From Borborobacter arsenicus (GTDB lineage Bacteria > Pseudomonadota > Alphaproteobacteria > Rhizobiales > Rhizobiaceae), in NCBI RefSeq assembly GCF_003934165.1, contig NZ_RKST01000036.1, positions 1-34,012 on the forward strand: 34,012 nt of DNA. Direction: 5' to 3'. This document shows, piece by piece, positions 16,906-25,621 of this stretch. Position 1 is the stretch's first letter, and every line of letters starts with the position of its first letter. A program made the translations under genes and the position numbers. The notes under the pieces are model-generated. The model had not been told where the DNA came from and searched no databases. It saw only the letters and a list, made by a program, of their open reading frames with translations.

Positions 16906-18402
16906 TCACCTGTCAGTGATGATCTTGACCCGGTAGCCGGTGGACACGGCGGCGCCGGGGGCCAGGCCGTTGATGACACGGAACAGGTCCAGCTTCCTGT
17001 CCACGCCCACCATGCTGGCTGCAAGCGTGCCGATGGTTTGGCCGGGACGCACGGTGACGACGCGTATGCGCAATGGCTTCAGCGCAGCCTTTTCGGCGGC
17101 CGAAAGCACGTGGAAGGTGCCGCTGACCGAACGCGCGACCGCATCCAGCGATGTGCTGGCGACCGGGGCGGCCGTGAGCAGGCGATAGACCTGCCCGTTG
17201 GCGCGAATGACGGCGACGTCGAACTGCCAGCCATCGGCACGCGCCTTGGCGACGGCCGCCTCGTTGCCGTTGATCGTCTCGGCGCGGACGGTTCCATCCT
17301 CAAGTCCAGAGACCCAGCCGCTGCGCAGATAGTCTGTCAGTGCCATATTGCCGTCGATCGAAACGCCATCGAAGCGGATCGCCATGTCGCCGGGGCCCGT
17401 TGCTGTGACGGCGGCAGCGCTGTTGTCGATGACGAAGCCGGCCGGCACCGAGAAGCTTATGCCGAGGCGGGGGTGGAGGAAGGTGGTACCGCGGACATAG
17501 CCTTCCTCGGGCGTGTCGCCGAACAGCAATCCGTCAATGCCGTCCAGGAAGGAATCGCGGTCGGTGACGCCGCTGCCCGGCGTGTCGAATTGCCGGGCGT
17601 GCCGCTGCGCCAGTTCGATGCGCTGCGGCGCATTCGGGTGGCTGGCAAGGAAATCCAGGCTCGGATCGGTAGCGCCGCTGACGGAACGGAAATCGCTGTA
17701 GGCGGCCATGGATTGCAGGAAGCGCCCGGCGGCGAAGGGATCGAAGCCCGCCTGGCCGCTTGCCTTGATGCCGATGGCATCGGCCTCCAGTTCCTGGTTG
17801 CGGGAGAACTGGGCAAGGCGCAGCTTGCCGCGGATCAGCGCGACCTTGGCCGAAGGGCTTTCGCCGAGCACATCGGTGACGACCTTGGTGGCCAGCACCT
17901 CCTCGGCTTCCTTCTGCTGGCGCTGGATGCCGTGATTGGCGGTGACATGGCCCATCTCATGGGAGATGACGGCCGCAAGCTCGGCCGAATCATTTGCCAG
18001 CGCGAGCAGGCCGCGGGTGACGTAGAGATAACCGCCCGGCAGCGCGAAGGCATTGACGTTGGGGGAATTGAGGATGGTGATGCGGTAGGTCTGGCCGGGA
18101 TTGCCCGAAACGGTGGTGAGGTTGCCGACGACCTTTGCAACCATGCGCTCCAGCTTCGGGTCGGAATATTCCCCACCATAGGTCGCCAGGATGCGCGGAT
18201 GCTGGCTGCGCGCCAGTTCGGCCAGCCGATTATTGCGCGAGACGCTATCGACGGTGACAGGATTGTCCGACGGGCGGAAAGCGGATTCCTTCAAATCGCT
18301 GGCTGTCATCTGGCAGCCGGCAACAAGTGCCAGCACCATCGCGACGGCACCGAGACGTGCACCGCGAAGCGCAGGCGACAGCGCTTCCATGGCTCTGTTC
18401 AT
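16906..18402 (-). CDS. M48 family zinc metalloprotease lipoprotein with LysM-like end
   Basis: A 498-residue envelope protease related to BepA/YfgC. The signal peptide ends in a lipobox LVAGC with Cys30 as the lipidation site. The zinc motif HEMGH lies at 148-152, with the third ligand probably Glu204 in ELEAD. A middle beta-rich region (about 290-430) is followed by a LysM-like C-terminus (about 440-497) with VRPGQTIGTLAASM, suggesting peptidoglycan contact. Known relatives degrade or help fold outer-membrane proteins. The frame extends 28 residues upstream to a TTG, but ATG at 18402 places the signal peptide correctly; its ribosome site is weak. It converges with rpoH2. Confidence 0.9.
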   Translation of the reverse strand: MNRAMEALSPALRGARLGAVAMVLALVAGCQMTASDLKESAFRPSDNPVTVDSVSRNNRLAELARSQHPRILATYGGEYSDPKLERMVAKVVGNLTTVSGNPGQTYRITILNSPNVNAFALPGGYLYVTRGLLALANDSAELAAVISHEMGHVTANHGIQRQQKEAEEVLATKVVTDVLGESPSAKVALIRGKLRLAQFSRNQELEADAIGIKASGQAGFDPFAAGRFLQSMAAYSDFRSVSGATDPSLDFLASHPNAPQRIELAQRHARQFDTPGSGVTDRDSFLDGIDGLLFGDTPEEGYVRGTTFLHPRLGISFSVPAGFVIDNSAAAVTATGPGDMAIRFDGVSIDGNMALTDYLRSGWVSGLEDGTVRAETINGNEAAVAKARADGWQFDVAVIRANGQVYRLLTAAPVASTSLDAVARSVSGTFHVLSAAEKAALKPLRIRVVTVRPGQTIGTLAASMVGVDRKLDLFRVINGLAPGAAVSTGYRVKIITDR

Positions 18403-18528
18403 CGGGCTTGGCAGGGCGGCATTCCTTTCACTCGACGGCGACTCAAAGGGGAAGTGGTTCTTGCCCAGCCGCCCCCTCTTCCGCAAGGCTTGCTTGCAGA
18501 TCAGCTCGAAGTGCGGTTTGTGCGCAAA

Positions 18529-19299
18529 TTATGTCCGCTTCCGGGCAACGTCCCTTGTTGGCGCCGCATTGGCCTCCAAACCAATATAGTTGCGGAACGC
18601 GGGAGGTCCATCCTTGCCGAAAAACTCCGCCGTGTTTCCCGTTGCGGCGATGGTCCCATTGTCGAGAAACACCATATTTCCGGCGATTCTCCGGGCATCT
18701 TCCGGCTGGTGTGTCACGAAAACCACAGTCATGCCATGTTCGGCATGAAGGGCGGCGACAAGGTCGACCATATCCTCGCGCAAGGCAGGTCCGAGCGAGG
18801 CAAAGGGCTCGTCGAGCAGCAGGACGGGGCGGTTGCGCACCAATGCCCGGGCGAGCGCCACACGCTGGCGCTCGCCGCCCGAAAGCTCACGCGGCAACCG
18901 CCCTTCCTTACCTGCAAGTCCCGTGCGGGTAAGCGCCTCGGTGACCGCAAGGCGGTCGCTTTCGGACAAGCGCAGGGCAGGCGATCGGCCAAGCCCGACA
19001 TTTTGCGCGACCGTCAGATGGGCGAAAAGATTGTTTTCCTGAAACACCATCGAAACCGGTCGCGCCGAGGGCGGCATGTCGGTCATATCCTCGGTGCCGA
19101 TCAGCACGCGTCCCGATTGCGGCGTCTCGAACCCGGCGATCAGGTTGAGCAGCGTCGATTTTCCCGAGCCGCTGGGTCCCATGATGGTGGTGATGGCACC
19201 GGCTTCGATCCGCAGATCGAAACGCATCCGGGTTTCCTCATAATCGAAGGAAACGTCCCGCAACTCGACGGCGCTTCCGGGCTGGCGAGGCTGGTTCAT
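18529..19299 (-). CDS. thiQ: thiamine ABC transporter ATPase
   Basis: A 256-residue ATPase that powers uptake of thiamine and its phosphates. Walker A is GPSGSGKST at 41-49, the Q loop is VFQEN near 85-89, the signature LSGGERQ is at 139-145, Walker B LLDEP is at 161-165, and the H loop is VTHQPEDAR. Its ATG overlaps the thiP stop as ATGA (19296-19299), so the two are translationally coupled. An in-frame upstream ATG lies inside thiP and is less likely. It is last in the thiB-thiP-thiQ operon. Confidence 0.94.
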   Translation of the reverse strand: MNQPRQPGSAVELRDVSFDYEETRMRFDLRIEAGAITTIMGPSGSGKSTLLNLIAGFETPQSGRVLIGTEDMTDMPPSARPVSMVFQENNLFAHLTVAQNVGLGRSPALRLSESDRLAVTEALTRTGLAGKEGRLPRELSGGERQRVALARALVRNRPVLLLDEPFASLGPALREDMVDLVAALHAEHGMTVVFVTHQPEDARRIAGNMVFLDNGTIAATGNTAEFFGKDGPPAFRNYIGLEANAAPTRDVARKRT

Positions 19300-20915
19300 C
19301 GCGGGGTTTCCTTTCCAAGCCGACCGGCCAGCAGTATCAGCGCCAGGCAAAGCAGGCCAAGCACCAGCGCCAACCCGGCGGCATCGGCCGTGCGGTAGCT
19401 ACCCATGCGCGCCAGAAGCAGATAGGGCAGCGTCTGCACCGAATCGCTGCCGAACAGCGCTATCACGCCAAGGTCGCCAAGCGAGAGTGCCATGGCAAAG
19501 GCAAAAGCGGTCGAAAGCGGCCGGCACAGTACCGGCCAGTCGAGCAGCCTGATCCGGTTCCAGCCGGTGAGGCCAAGCTGGGCGCAAAGGCGCTCATAGC
19601 GCTCGCTCGCCGCATCATAGGCTGGCCTTATGGCGCGGATGGCAAAGGGCATGGCCATGACCGCGTTGACGGTCACCACCATTGCCGGGGCCATGGCCAG
19701 GACATCGGTGAAGTGGCGCAGCGCCATGAACCAGCCTGCGCCGACGACGATTGGCGGGATGACCAGCACGAAGCCTGCGCCGGTATCGGTTGCCTGCTCC
19801 GCCAAGGTCTTTCGGCCGTTGCCGCGCCGCATCGCAAAGACACGCCTTGCCATGACCAATGCTGTCGCCAGCACGACCGAAAGCGATGCCGACAAAAGCG
19901 CAAGTACGATGCTCGTCAATGCCGCCTTCTGCACGGAGGCCTCGCCGGCGAGGCGGGCAAGATCGGCGTCCAATCCGGCAATGATGGTAGCCAGCATCGG
20001 GCCGGCGACGAACAGCAATGCCGTCAGGATCAAGGCCCCGTTGAGCATGGTTTCGCCGATCCCGGCTGCCCCAAAGCGGCGGGGCGCGACGGAAAGGCCG
20101 GTATCGCCGGCCGTGTCGGCGCCAAGGCGCATCAGCACAGAGATGACGGCCATGGTCAGCATGATCTGCAACAGCGTCAGCACCACGGCCCGCGCCGGGT
20201 CGAAGTCGAAGCGCAGGGACTGGTAGATCGCCACTTCCAGCGTCGTTGCGCGCGGCCCGCCGCCAAGCGTCAGCACGATGGTGAAGGAGGTGATGCAGAG
20301 CATGAACACCAGGCCGGCAGTGCCGGGCAGGCCGGCGCGCAGGGCCGGCCACTCGATCAGCCGGAAGGCCGACCGCGCACCCATGCCGAGCTGGCTTGCC
20401 AGCCGCCACTGGTCGGCGGGAATGGTGTTCAGCGTTTCCAGAAAGAGGCGTGTTGCGAGCGGCAGATTGAAGAAGACATGGGCGACCAGAATGCCTGAAA
20501 GACCATAAATGCCGGGCCATTCATCGCCCGAAACCGCGCTCATGATGCCGGCGAAATAGCCGGCGCGGCCATAAAGCGCCAGAACACCCAGTGCCACCAC
20601 GATGGCAGGTAGCGCCAGCGGCACGGCAAACAGATGCAGGATCAGCCCGCGCCCCGGAAATTGCGGATGGCGCGACAGTGCGCGGGCGACGAAGAGCGCA
20701 GGAACGACTGAAAGCACCGTCGACACCATCGCCTGCCAGAGCGTGAAACGGGCGACGCGCAGCAGATAGGAATCAAATGCCGCGTAAGCGCCGGACAGAT
20801 TGCCGGCGCCCTCCGCGATCAGCCCGGCGAATGCGCCGCCGATCAGCAGCGTGATGAACGCCAGGGCGCCGAGGCCGGCGAGGATGCGGAAATCGGGATG
20901 GCGGGAGGAGTTCAC
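19296..20915 (-). CDS. thiP: thiamine ABC transporter permease
   Basis: A 539-residue inner-membrane protein with about twelve hydrophobic helices in two homologous halves, as expected of ThiP, a fused permease of the iron/thiamine type. Each half has a conserved cytoplasmic coupling loop (around 180-205 and 430-465) with an [11 protein letters not shown] or [11 protein letters not shown] segment that would contact ThiQ. The start is GTG at 20915 with only a weak AGG upstream. That may matter because a 267-bp spacer with stable hairpins separates it from thiB. It overlaps thiQ by four bases. Confidence 0.93.
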   Translation of the reverse strand: MNSSRHPDFRILAGLGALAFITLLIGGAFAGLIAEGAGNLSGAYAAFDSYLLRVARFTLWQAMVSTVLSVVPALFVARALSRHPQFPGRGLILHLFAVPLALPAIVVALGVLALYGRAGYFAGIMSAVSGDEWPGIYGLSGILVAHVFFNLPLATRLFLETLNTIPADQWRLASQLGMGARSAFRLIEWPALRAGLPGTAGLVFMLCITSFTIVLTLGGGPRATTLEVAIYQSLRFDFDPARAVVLTLLQIMLTMAVISVLMRLGADTAGDTGLSVAPRRFGAAGIGETMLNGALILTALLFVAGPMLATIIAGLDADLARLAGEASVQKAALTSIVLALLSASLSVVLATALVMARRVFAMRRGNGRKTLAEQATDTGAGFVLVIPPIVVGAGWFMALRHFTDVLAMAPAMVVTVNAVMAMPFAIRAIRPAYDAASERYERLCAQLGLTGWNRIRLLDWPVLCRPLSTAFAFAMALSLGDLGVIALFGSDSVQTLPYLLLARMGSYRTADAAGLALVLGLLCLALILLAGRLGKETPR

Positions 20916-20989
20916 GCGACCTGGCGCCTTTCACGACCATGAGGAAATAGACTGGTCCTCCGCCCGGAAAGGAGGCAGGCAGCTCGTCG

Positions 20990-21127
20990 ACCCCCACTCC
21001 GGTTTGCTTTGCAAACCACCTCTCCCCCGTTCGACGGGGGAGAGGAAGCGCCTTCCGCGAGGCTGCCGCCTTTCCTCTCCCCTTTCGAGGGGGAGAGGTG
21101 GCGAGCGAAGCAACGCGGAGTGGGGGT
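20990..21127. repeat. multi-hairpin palindromic element inside the thiBPQ operon
   Basis: The outer arms ACCCCCACTCCG (20990-21001) and CGGAGTGGGGGT (21116-21127) are perfect 12-bp complements. They enclose three hairpins: GGTTTGC-TTT-GCAAACC (21001-21017); a perfect 12-bp stem CCTCTCCCCCGT with a 3-base loop (21019-21045); and CCTCTCCCC with GGGGAGAGG (21074-21098). It lies in the spacer between thiB and thiP. Similar units are, from memory, widespread between genes in Mesorhizobium-type genomes. Confidence 0.88.
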
Positions 21128-21182
21128 TGATCGTGCCATATGCGATTGCCTCGGAACAGGCAGTGGGGGTCTGGCAGCGTGT

Positions 21183-22181
21183 TTACTTGCTCATCACCGC
21201 CAGCCACTCGTCCACCCAGGCCTTGCGGTTCGCCGCAATCTCTTCAGGCGCGATCTGCAGCGTCTTTGTCGGCTTGACCAGCTTTTCGAAGGCAGGGTTG
21301 AGCGGCTTGTCGGTCTGGCCGGCGGGGAACATCCAGTTGGTTTCGGGAATGGCGTCCTGGAAGCCGGGGCCGGTCATGAAGTCCATGAATTTCTGCGCCA
21401 GCGGATTCTTCTCGCCCGTCGTGGTGATGGCCGCGACTTCCACCTGCAGATAGTGGCCTTCGGAGAAGGACGCCGCCTGGTAGCGCTCGGTTCCTTCCGC
21501 GATCATGTGATAGGCCGGCGAGGTCGTATAGGAAAGCACCATCGGCGCCTCGCCCTTGGTGAACAGGCCATAGGCCTCGCTCCAGCCCGGCGTGACGGTC
21601 AGGACGCGCTTTTGCAGCTTGGCCCATGCCTCCGGCGCCTCGTCGCCATAGACCGCCTTGACCCAGAGAAGCAGCCCGAGACCGGGCGTCGAGGTGCGCG
21701 GGTCCTGGATGGCGATCTTCTGGTTGGCATCGCCCTCGACCAGTTCCTTGAGGCTTGCTGGAGGGGTCTTCAGCGTCTCGCTGTCATAGACGACGGCGAA
21801 ATAGCCGTAGTCGAAGGGCACAAAAGTGTCGTCGCTCCAGCCGCCGGGAACGTCGATCCTGGCACGGTCGACGCCGGAAGGCAAAAACAGCCCGGTCGCC
21901 TTGGCGTCCGCCGTCAGGTTGGTATCGAGCCCGAGCACGATGTCGGCCTTGGTCGCGACGCCTTCCAGCTTGACGCGATTGAGGAGCGCAACACCGTCTG
22001 CCACCGAGACGAATTCGACATCGCAGCCGCACTCGGCTTCGAACGCCTTTTCCACCTGCGGACCGGGGCCCCATTCGGCGGTGAAGCTTTCATAGGTGTA
22101 GATGGTGAGATCGGCCGCCGATGCGGGAACGGCCGCGCCGATGGCGATGGTCGAAACGAGAGATAAAAGCAGCGTGCGCAT
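21183..22181 (-). CDS. thiB: thiamine ABC transporter periplasmic binding protein
   Basis: A 332-residue periplasmic protein that captures thiamine, thiamine phosphate or diphosphate and delivers it to ThiPQ. A signal peptide of about 22 residues ends AVPASA. The mature protein begins [18 protein letters not shown], the family's usual start, and contains [13 protein letters not shown] and SYTTSPAYH segments characteristic of ThiB. The ATG at 22181 has a strong AAGGAGG site. It is the first gene of thiBPQ and lies directly behind a TPP riboswitch, which confirms the substrate class. Confidence 0.95.
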   Translation of the reverse strand: MRTLLLSLVSTIAIGAAVPASAADLTIYTYESFTAEWGPGPQVEKAFEAECGCDVEFVSVADGVALLNRVKLEGVATKADIVLGLDTNLTADAKATGLFLPSGVDRARIDVPGGWSDDTFVPFDYGYFAVVYDSETLKTPPASLKELVEGDANQKIAIQDPRTSTPGLGLLLWVKAVYGDEAPEAWAKLQKRVLTVTPGWSEAYGLFTKGEAPMVLSYTTSPAYHMIAEGTERYQAASFSEGHYLQVEVAAITTTGEKNPLAQKFMDFMTGPGFQDAIPETNWMFPAGQTDKPLNPAFEKLVKPTKTLQIAPEEIAANRKAWVDEWLAVMSK

Positions 22182-22240
22182 CGGCGCCTCCTTCTTTGGG
22201 TTGAAAGGGAATTGAAGCGCCGGTTTGCCGTCCGAAGCGT

Positions 22241-22340
22241 CTAATCCCTCCGCCGGTACAAACCGGATCAGGTTCAGCGGGTTGGCCGGGTTTTTCCCTC
22301 GCCTCTCAGCCGGTCCACGAAATTCGTGTCCGGCACCCCG
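22241..22340 (-). promoter_or_regulatory. TPP riboswitch (THI element)
   Basis: Read on the minus strand, this shows the hallmarks in order: GGGGTGCC, then GGCTGAGAG, ACCCGCTGAACCTGATC, a GGTTTGTACC stem, and the closing GGAGGGATTAG. It is the conserved thiamine-pyrophosphate aptamer. It ends about 60 bp before the thiB start, so high TPP should switch off the transporter. No clear terminator was seen after it; control at the ribosome site is therefore more likely, as an inference. Confidence 0.95.
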
Positions 22341-22354
22341 TTAGAGCGGGCATA

Positions 22355-22383
22355 GACATAGGGCGGTGCGGGGTGCGGCGCAA
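22355..22383 (-). promoter_or_regulatory. candidate thiB promoter
   Basis: On the minus strand TTGCGC (22378-22383) and TATGTC (22355-22360) are 17 bases apart and lie just upstream of the riboswitch. Matches to the consensus are partial. Confidence 0.3.
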
Positions 22384-22407
22384 GCGGCGTTTGTCGCTTG
22401 CCGGAGG

Positions 22408-22986
22408 CTAGCGGATCACTTTCAGCACGGTGCGGCGGGACAGATGCGGCAGCAGACGGGCCATGTCCCGCGCCGTTATCGCCACGCATCCTTGCGTAGG
22501 CGTGAAGCCCGGCCGTGCCAGATGGAAGAAAATGGCGCTGCCCCGCCCGCGCCTGCGCGGCGAAATGTTCCAGTCGAGCACGAGGCAGGCATCGTAGAGC
22601 CGGTCCTCACGCAGCATATGCTCATGGCTTGCGGCATAAGGCAGCCTGACCGGCCGGTTGTAGTTGCGGTCGTCCGGCACTTCGCACCAGCCGAGCTTCG
22701 GGCCGATCGGCGTCATCGCCAATCGCGCCTGACGTGGCGAGAAATGCCCGCGCCGGAAATAGCCCGAGAGGATACGCATCCGGGCCAGCGGCGTGGCGCC
22801 GTCGCCTTCGCGCTTGTTGGTGCTGATGCCGCCGCGCCCAAGCGCGCAGGCAAACACCAGATTTCCGGCGGTCAAAAGGCCCTTGCATGGATCGCGTGGA
22901 CTGGCGCGAACGGTCAGCACTTTCAGGCCGGATCGTATTTTTGTGCCCGCCCCATTGCGTTCACGTTTTTTGGAGTATGATCGCAT
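22408..22986 (-). CDS. YkuD-family L,D-transpeptidase-like protein
   Basis: A 192-residue protein with the YkuD catalytic pattern near its end: His155 in FHLARPGF and catalytic Cys167 in TPTQGCVAIT. Such enzymes form 3-3 crosslinks in peptidoglycan or attach proteins to it. The conserved Ser/Thr-His-Gly-Cys is Thr-Gln-Gly-Cys here, as in a short subgroup of the family. No signal peptide or membrane helix is visible after the chosen ATG; the N-terminus (SKKRERNGAGTKIRSG) is basic. The start is uncertain because no ribosome site is evident. It is divergent from the CenR-like gene, which suggests an envelope-related pair. Confidence 0.82.
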   Translation of the reverse strand: MRSYSKKRERNGAGTKIRSGLKVLTVRASPRDPCKGLLTAGNLVFACALGRGGISTNKREGDGATPLARMRILSGYFRRGHFSPRQARLAMTPIGPKLGWCEVPDDRNYNRPVRLPYAASHEHMLREDRLYDACLVLDWNISPRRRGRGSAIFFHLARPGFTPTQGCVAITARDMARLLPHLSRRTVLKVIR

Positions 22987-23086
22987 CGGGAACAAATCAC
23001 CGTGACCGCTGTTCTCGCGGAGAGAGGTTCCGCATAAAAGACGAGCGGTCAACAGAATTATTCATTGCAAAACAACGGATTGATCC

Positions 23087-23770
23087 ATGACATCCCGCAC
23101 CATCCTGATCGTCGATGATGACGAGGACCTGCGCACCACCCTGGTGGAGCAGTTGTCGCTTTACGAGGAATTCGACGTCCAGCAGGAGGCGACTGCTGCA
23201 AAAGGTGTCGCCGTCGCCCGTGGCGGCCTGATCGATCTTCTGGTGATGGATGTCGGCCTGCCCGACATGGATGGCCGCGAGGCCGTCAAGCTGTTGCGCA
23301 AGGGCGGCTATAAGGCGCCGATCATCATGCTGACCGGCCACGATACCGATTCGGATACGATCCTCGGCCTGGAGGCGGGGGCCAACGACTATGTCACCAA
23401 GCCGTTCCGCTTCGCCGTGCTGCTCGCCCGCATCCGTGCGCAGCTGCGCCAGCATGAGCAGAGCGAGGATGCCACATTCTCGGTCGGCCCCTATACATTC
23501 AAGCCGAGCCAGAAACTGCTGCTGGACCAACGCGGCGCCAAGGTGCGCCTGACCGAAAAGGAGGCGTCGATCATCAAATATCTCTATCGCGCCGACCAGA
23601 AGGTTGTTACCCGCGACGTCCTGCTGGAGGAGGTCTGGGGTTACAATTCGGGCGTCACCACGCATACGCTGGAGACGCATGTCTATCGCCTGCGCCAGAA
23701 GATAGAGCGCGATCCTTCCAATGCTGAAATTCTTGTGACAGAAAGCGGCGGATACAAGCTGGTTCCATGA
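23087..23770 (+). CDS. cenR: OmpR/PhoB-type response regulator, CenR-like
   Basis: A 227-residue two-component regulator. The receiver domain (1-120) has acidic Asp10-Asp12, phosphoacceptor Asp55 in MDVGLPDMDG, Thr83 and Lys105. The winged-helix DNA-binding domain (about 130-225) has TLETHVYRLRQKIE. The opening ILIVDDDEDLRTTLVEQLSLYEEF closely resembles CenR of alphaproteobacteria, an envelope-homeostasis regulator; that assignment is from memory and could be wrong. No histidine kinase is adjacent, and CenK is often unlinked. It probably forms an operon with the following gene, 63 bp away. The neighbouring L,D-transpeptidase fits an envelope role. Confidence 0.8.
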   Translation: MTSRTILIVDDDEDLRTTLVEQLSLYEEFDVQQEATAAKGVAVARGGLIDLLVMDVGLPDMDGREAVKLLRKGGYKAPIIMLTGHDTDSDTILGLEAGANDYVTKPFRFAVLLARIRAQLRQHEQSEDATFSVGPYTFKPSQKLLLDQRGAKVRLTEKEASIIKYLYRADQKVVTRDVLLEEVWGYNSGVTTHTLETHVYRLRQKIERDPSNAEILVTESGGYKLVP

Positions 23771-23833
23771 TCGGTTTGCGGCCGGGGAACCGCATCGACC
23801 GAAAGAATACCAGGCCAGGAATTCGGGGACGTT

Positions 23834-24289
23834 ATGGCGCTGGATGACGACATTCGCATTCTGTCCGGCGTGGGGCTTTTCGAGGGCTTCAGCGCGGAAC
23901 AGCTGCGCCTGCTCGCCTTCGGCGCCGAATCGATGCAGCTGCCGGCCCAGCGCAAGCTCTATCTGGAACAGGACGAGGCTGATTCGGCCTATGTGGTCGT
24001 TAGCGGCAGCATCGTGCTGTTCCACGAAGCCGATGCCGAACGAACGCCGATCGTGCTGGCAAAGCCGGGCTCCATCCTCGGCGAGCTGGCGCTGATCGCC
24101 GACACCAGGCGCATGACAAGCGCTGCGGCAGCAAGTGATTCGGAAGTGCTGCGGCTGAACAGGAAGATGTTCCGGCGCATTCTGGAGGAATATCCGGAAC
24201 TGGCGGTTGCCCTTCACCGGCGCATTACCGATGAATTGCAGGCGCTCATCCGCCGCATCGAGGAAGTGGCACCGCGGCTGGCGCCTTAG
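23834..24289 (+). CDS. cyclic-nucleotide-binding-domain protein
   Basis: A 151-residue protein made almost entirely of one Crp-like cyclic-nucleotide-binding fold (about 10-125). It has the glycine-bearing beta roll YVVVSGSIVLFHE and a KPGSILGELALIADTRRMTSAAA phosphate-cassette-like stretch, in which Gly-Glu-Leu-Ala matches the ligand-binding motif. There is no DNA-binding domain or membrane helix. It ends in a helical RITDELQALIRRIEEVAPRL. It may sense a nucleotide or act by protein contact; the ligand is unknown. Position behind the CenR-like gene suggests joint expression. Confidence 0.85.
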   Translation: MALDDDIRILSGVGLFEGFSAEQLRLLAFGAESMQLPAQRKLYLEQDEADSAYVVVSGSIVLFHEADAERTPIVLAKPGSILGELALIADTRRMTSAAAASDSEVLRLNRKMFRRILEEYPELAVALHRRITDELQALIRRIEEVAPRLAP

Positions 24290-24381
24290 CCGTCATCACA
24301 CCGAGCCATCGGATCGGTGCCCGTTGACGGCTTGGACGATCGGCGCGATGCTTCCTGCCGAGGGGCAAGGAGGTCATCGCC

Positions 24382-24534
24382 ATGCGCCTGCTCATCCTGC
24401 TCCTGGCGGTTTTTCTGGCCGCATGCCAGACCACCGCACAGCGCACCGAAGCTCCACCACCGGCATCAAGCCCTTCAAGCACGAATGGAAGTGGTATGGG
24501 CGGCACGAGCGGCACCGGTGGCGGGGGCTACTAG
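24382..24534 (+). CDS. 50-residue lipoprotein
   Basis: A very short gene with good support. AAGGAGG lies eight bases before the ATG. A 14-residue signal peptide MRLLILLLAVFLAA is followed by the lipobox cysteine Cys15 (LAAC). The mature part is only 36 residues, beginning CQTTAQRTEAPPP, then Ser/Pro-rich, and ending in a glycine-rich GGTSGTGGGGY. Family unknown. It resembles the tiny surface lipoproteins often found in rhizobial genomes. It sits between the cyclic-nucleotide-binding protein gene and a palindromic repeat that overlaps its stop codon. Confidence 0.75.
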   Translation: MRLLILLLAVFLAACQTTAQRTEAPPPASSPSSTNGSGMGGTSGTGGGGY

Positions 24535-24580
24535 AGCATGATCCCGAAAAGTTGCAGACTTTTCGGGCAAGATCATGCTC
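24534..24580. repeat. intergenic palindrome with interrupted stem
   Basis: GAGCATGAT (24534-24542) pairs with ATCATGCTC (24572-24580), and CCCGAAAAGT (24543-24552) with ACTTTTCGGG (24558-24567). One strand has a 4-base bulge and the loop is 5 bases. The GAGCATGATCCCGAAAAGT unit is, from memory, a very frequent intergenic element in Mesorhizobium-type genomes. It may also end transcription of the lipoprotein gene. Confidence 0.85.
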
Positions 24581-24591
24581 AATAACAAAGG

Positions 24592-24636
24592 CTTAGATCG
24601 AAATAGCGATTCAAGGAAACGTCACCTCGATCTAAG
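24592..24636. repeat. second inverted repeat beside the palindrome
   Basis: CTTAGATCGA (24592-24601) and TCGATCTAAG (24627-24636) are perfect 10-bp complements around a 25-base loop. They lie directly after the 24534-24580 palindrome and before the convergent xthA stop. Confidence 0.75.
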
Positions 24637-24673
24637 GATTTGAAACGGGTCGGGATCGACGGCTCGAACACGT

Positions 24674-25477
24674 TCAAAGATCGAACCGCGCGATCACCGG
24701 CACGTGGTCGGACGGCCGTTCCCAGCCTCGCGCCTCGCGCAGGATTTCGATGCCGCGCAGTCCGGGCGCCAGGTTCTGCGACGACCAGACATGGTCAAGG
24801 CGCCGGCCACGGTCGGACGCCGCCCAATCCTGCGCGCGGTAACTCCACCACGTATAGATCTTCTGCTCGTAGGGAACGTTGAGCCGCATCAGGTCGACCC
24901 ATTCGCCGCCCTTGCGCATCGCCTCGAAGCTCTCGGTCTCGATCGGCGTGTGGCTGACGACTTTCAGAAGCTGCTTGTGCGACCACACATCATGCTCAAG
25001 CGGGGCGATGTTGAGATCGCCGACCAGAACCGATGCCGAATTGGCGTCGTGCTCGGCGCGAATGGCGTTCATCTCCGCGACAAAATCGAGCTTGTGGCGG
25101 AATTTCGGATTGATCTCCGGGTCAGGCTCGTCGCCGCCGGCAGGCACGTAGAAATTGTGCAGGAGGATCTGCTTGCCGCCGACCGGCACCCGCACCGACA
25201 GATGGCGGCAGTCACCCATCTTGCAGAAGTCGCGCTTTTCCACCAGTTCCAGCGGCCGCCGGGCAACCGTCGCCACGCCGTGATAGCCCTTCTGCCCGCT
25301 GATCGCGAGGTGCTCATAACCGAGCTTGCGGAAGGCAGCCGAGGGAAACTGGTCGTCAGGACACTTGGTTTCCTGCAGGCACAGGACATCGGGTGCGTTT
25401 TCGATCAGGAACCTTTCCACCAGCGGCATGCGCAGGCGCACGGAGTTGATGTTCCAGGTGGCGATCGAAAATGTCAT
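24674..25477 (-). CDS. xthA: exodeoxyribonuclease III (AP endonuclease)
   Basis: A 267-residue Mg-dependent DNA repair enzyme that cuts at abasic sites and trims 3' ends. It shows the family motifs in order: TWNINSVR at 7-14, LCLQETK with metal-ligand Glu36, the NFYVPAG segment, VGDLNIAP with the catalytic Asp-Asn pair, and a C-terminal SDHVPV with the catalytic histidine. An upstream in-frame ATG exists, but ATG at 25477 begins exactly at the conserved MTFSIATWN. Length is normal for the family. It is transcribed in the same direction as lolA and ftsK but lies after the lolA terminator. Confidence 0.95.
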   Translation of the reverse strand: MTFSIATWNINSVRLRMPLVERFLIENAPDVLCLQETKCPDDQFPSAAFRKLGYEHLAISGQKGYHGVATVARRPLELVEKRDFCKMGDCRHLSVRVPVGGKQILLHNFYVPAGGDEPDPEINPKFRHKLDFVAEMNAIRAEHDANSASVLVGDLNIAPLEHDVWSHKQLLKVVSHTPIETESFEAMRKGGEWVDLMRLNVPYEQKIYTWWSYRAQDWAASDRGRRLDHVWSSQNLAPGLRGIEILREARGWERPSDHVPVIARFDL

Positions 25478-25593
25478 GGGAGATTCCGGCATTGGCAACG
25501 AATGCCGGAAAGTGGCAGCGGCGGCCATCAAATACAAGGCCGGGTCGGGTTCCGGCGCGGCCTTTGCCTGCTGTCCACAGCTATCGCCGGTTT

Positions 25594-25621
25594 AAAAACG
25601 GCCTGCGTGGGCCCGCAGGCC
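25594..25621 (-). terminator. intrinsic terminator after lolA
   Basis: On the minus strand GGCCTGCG pairs with CGCAGGCC (25614-25621 with 25600-25607) around a 6-base loop, followed by a GTTTTT tract. It overlaps the end of the lolA stop codon. Confidence 0.75.

Noticed and set aside
17038-19398. 786-codon open frame antisense to the M48 protease and thiQ genes
   Set aside because: It spans two well-supported genes of the other strand and shows no motif, signal or ribosome site of its own.
22989-23010. EcfG promoter before the CenR-like gene
   Set aside because: GGAAC is present, but the -10 reads TGTT instead of CGTT at the right spacing; too weak to call.
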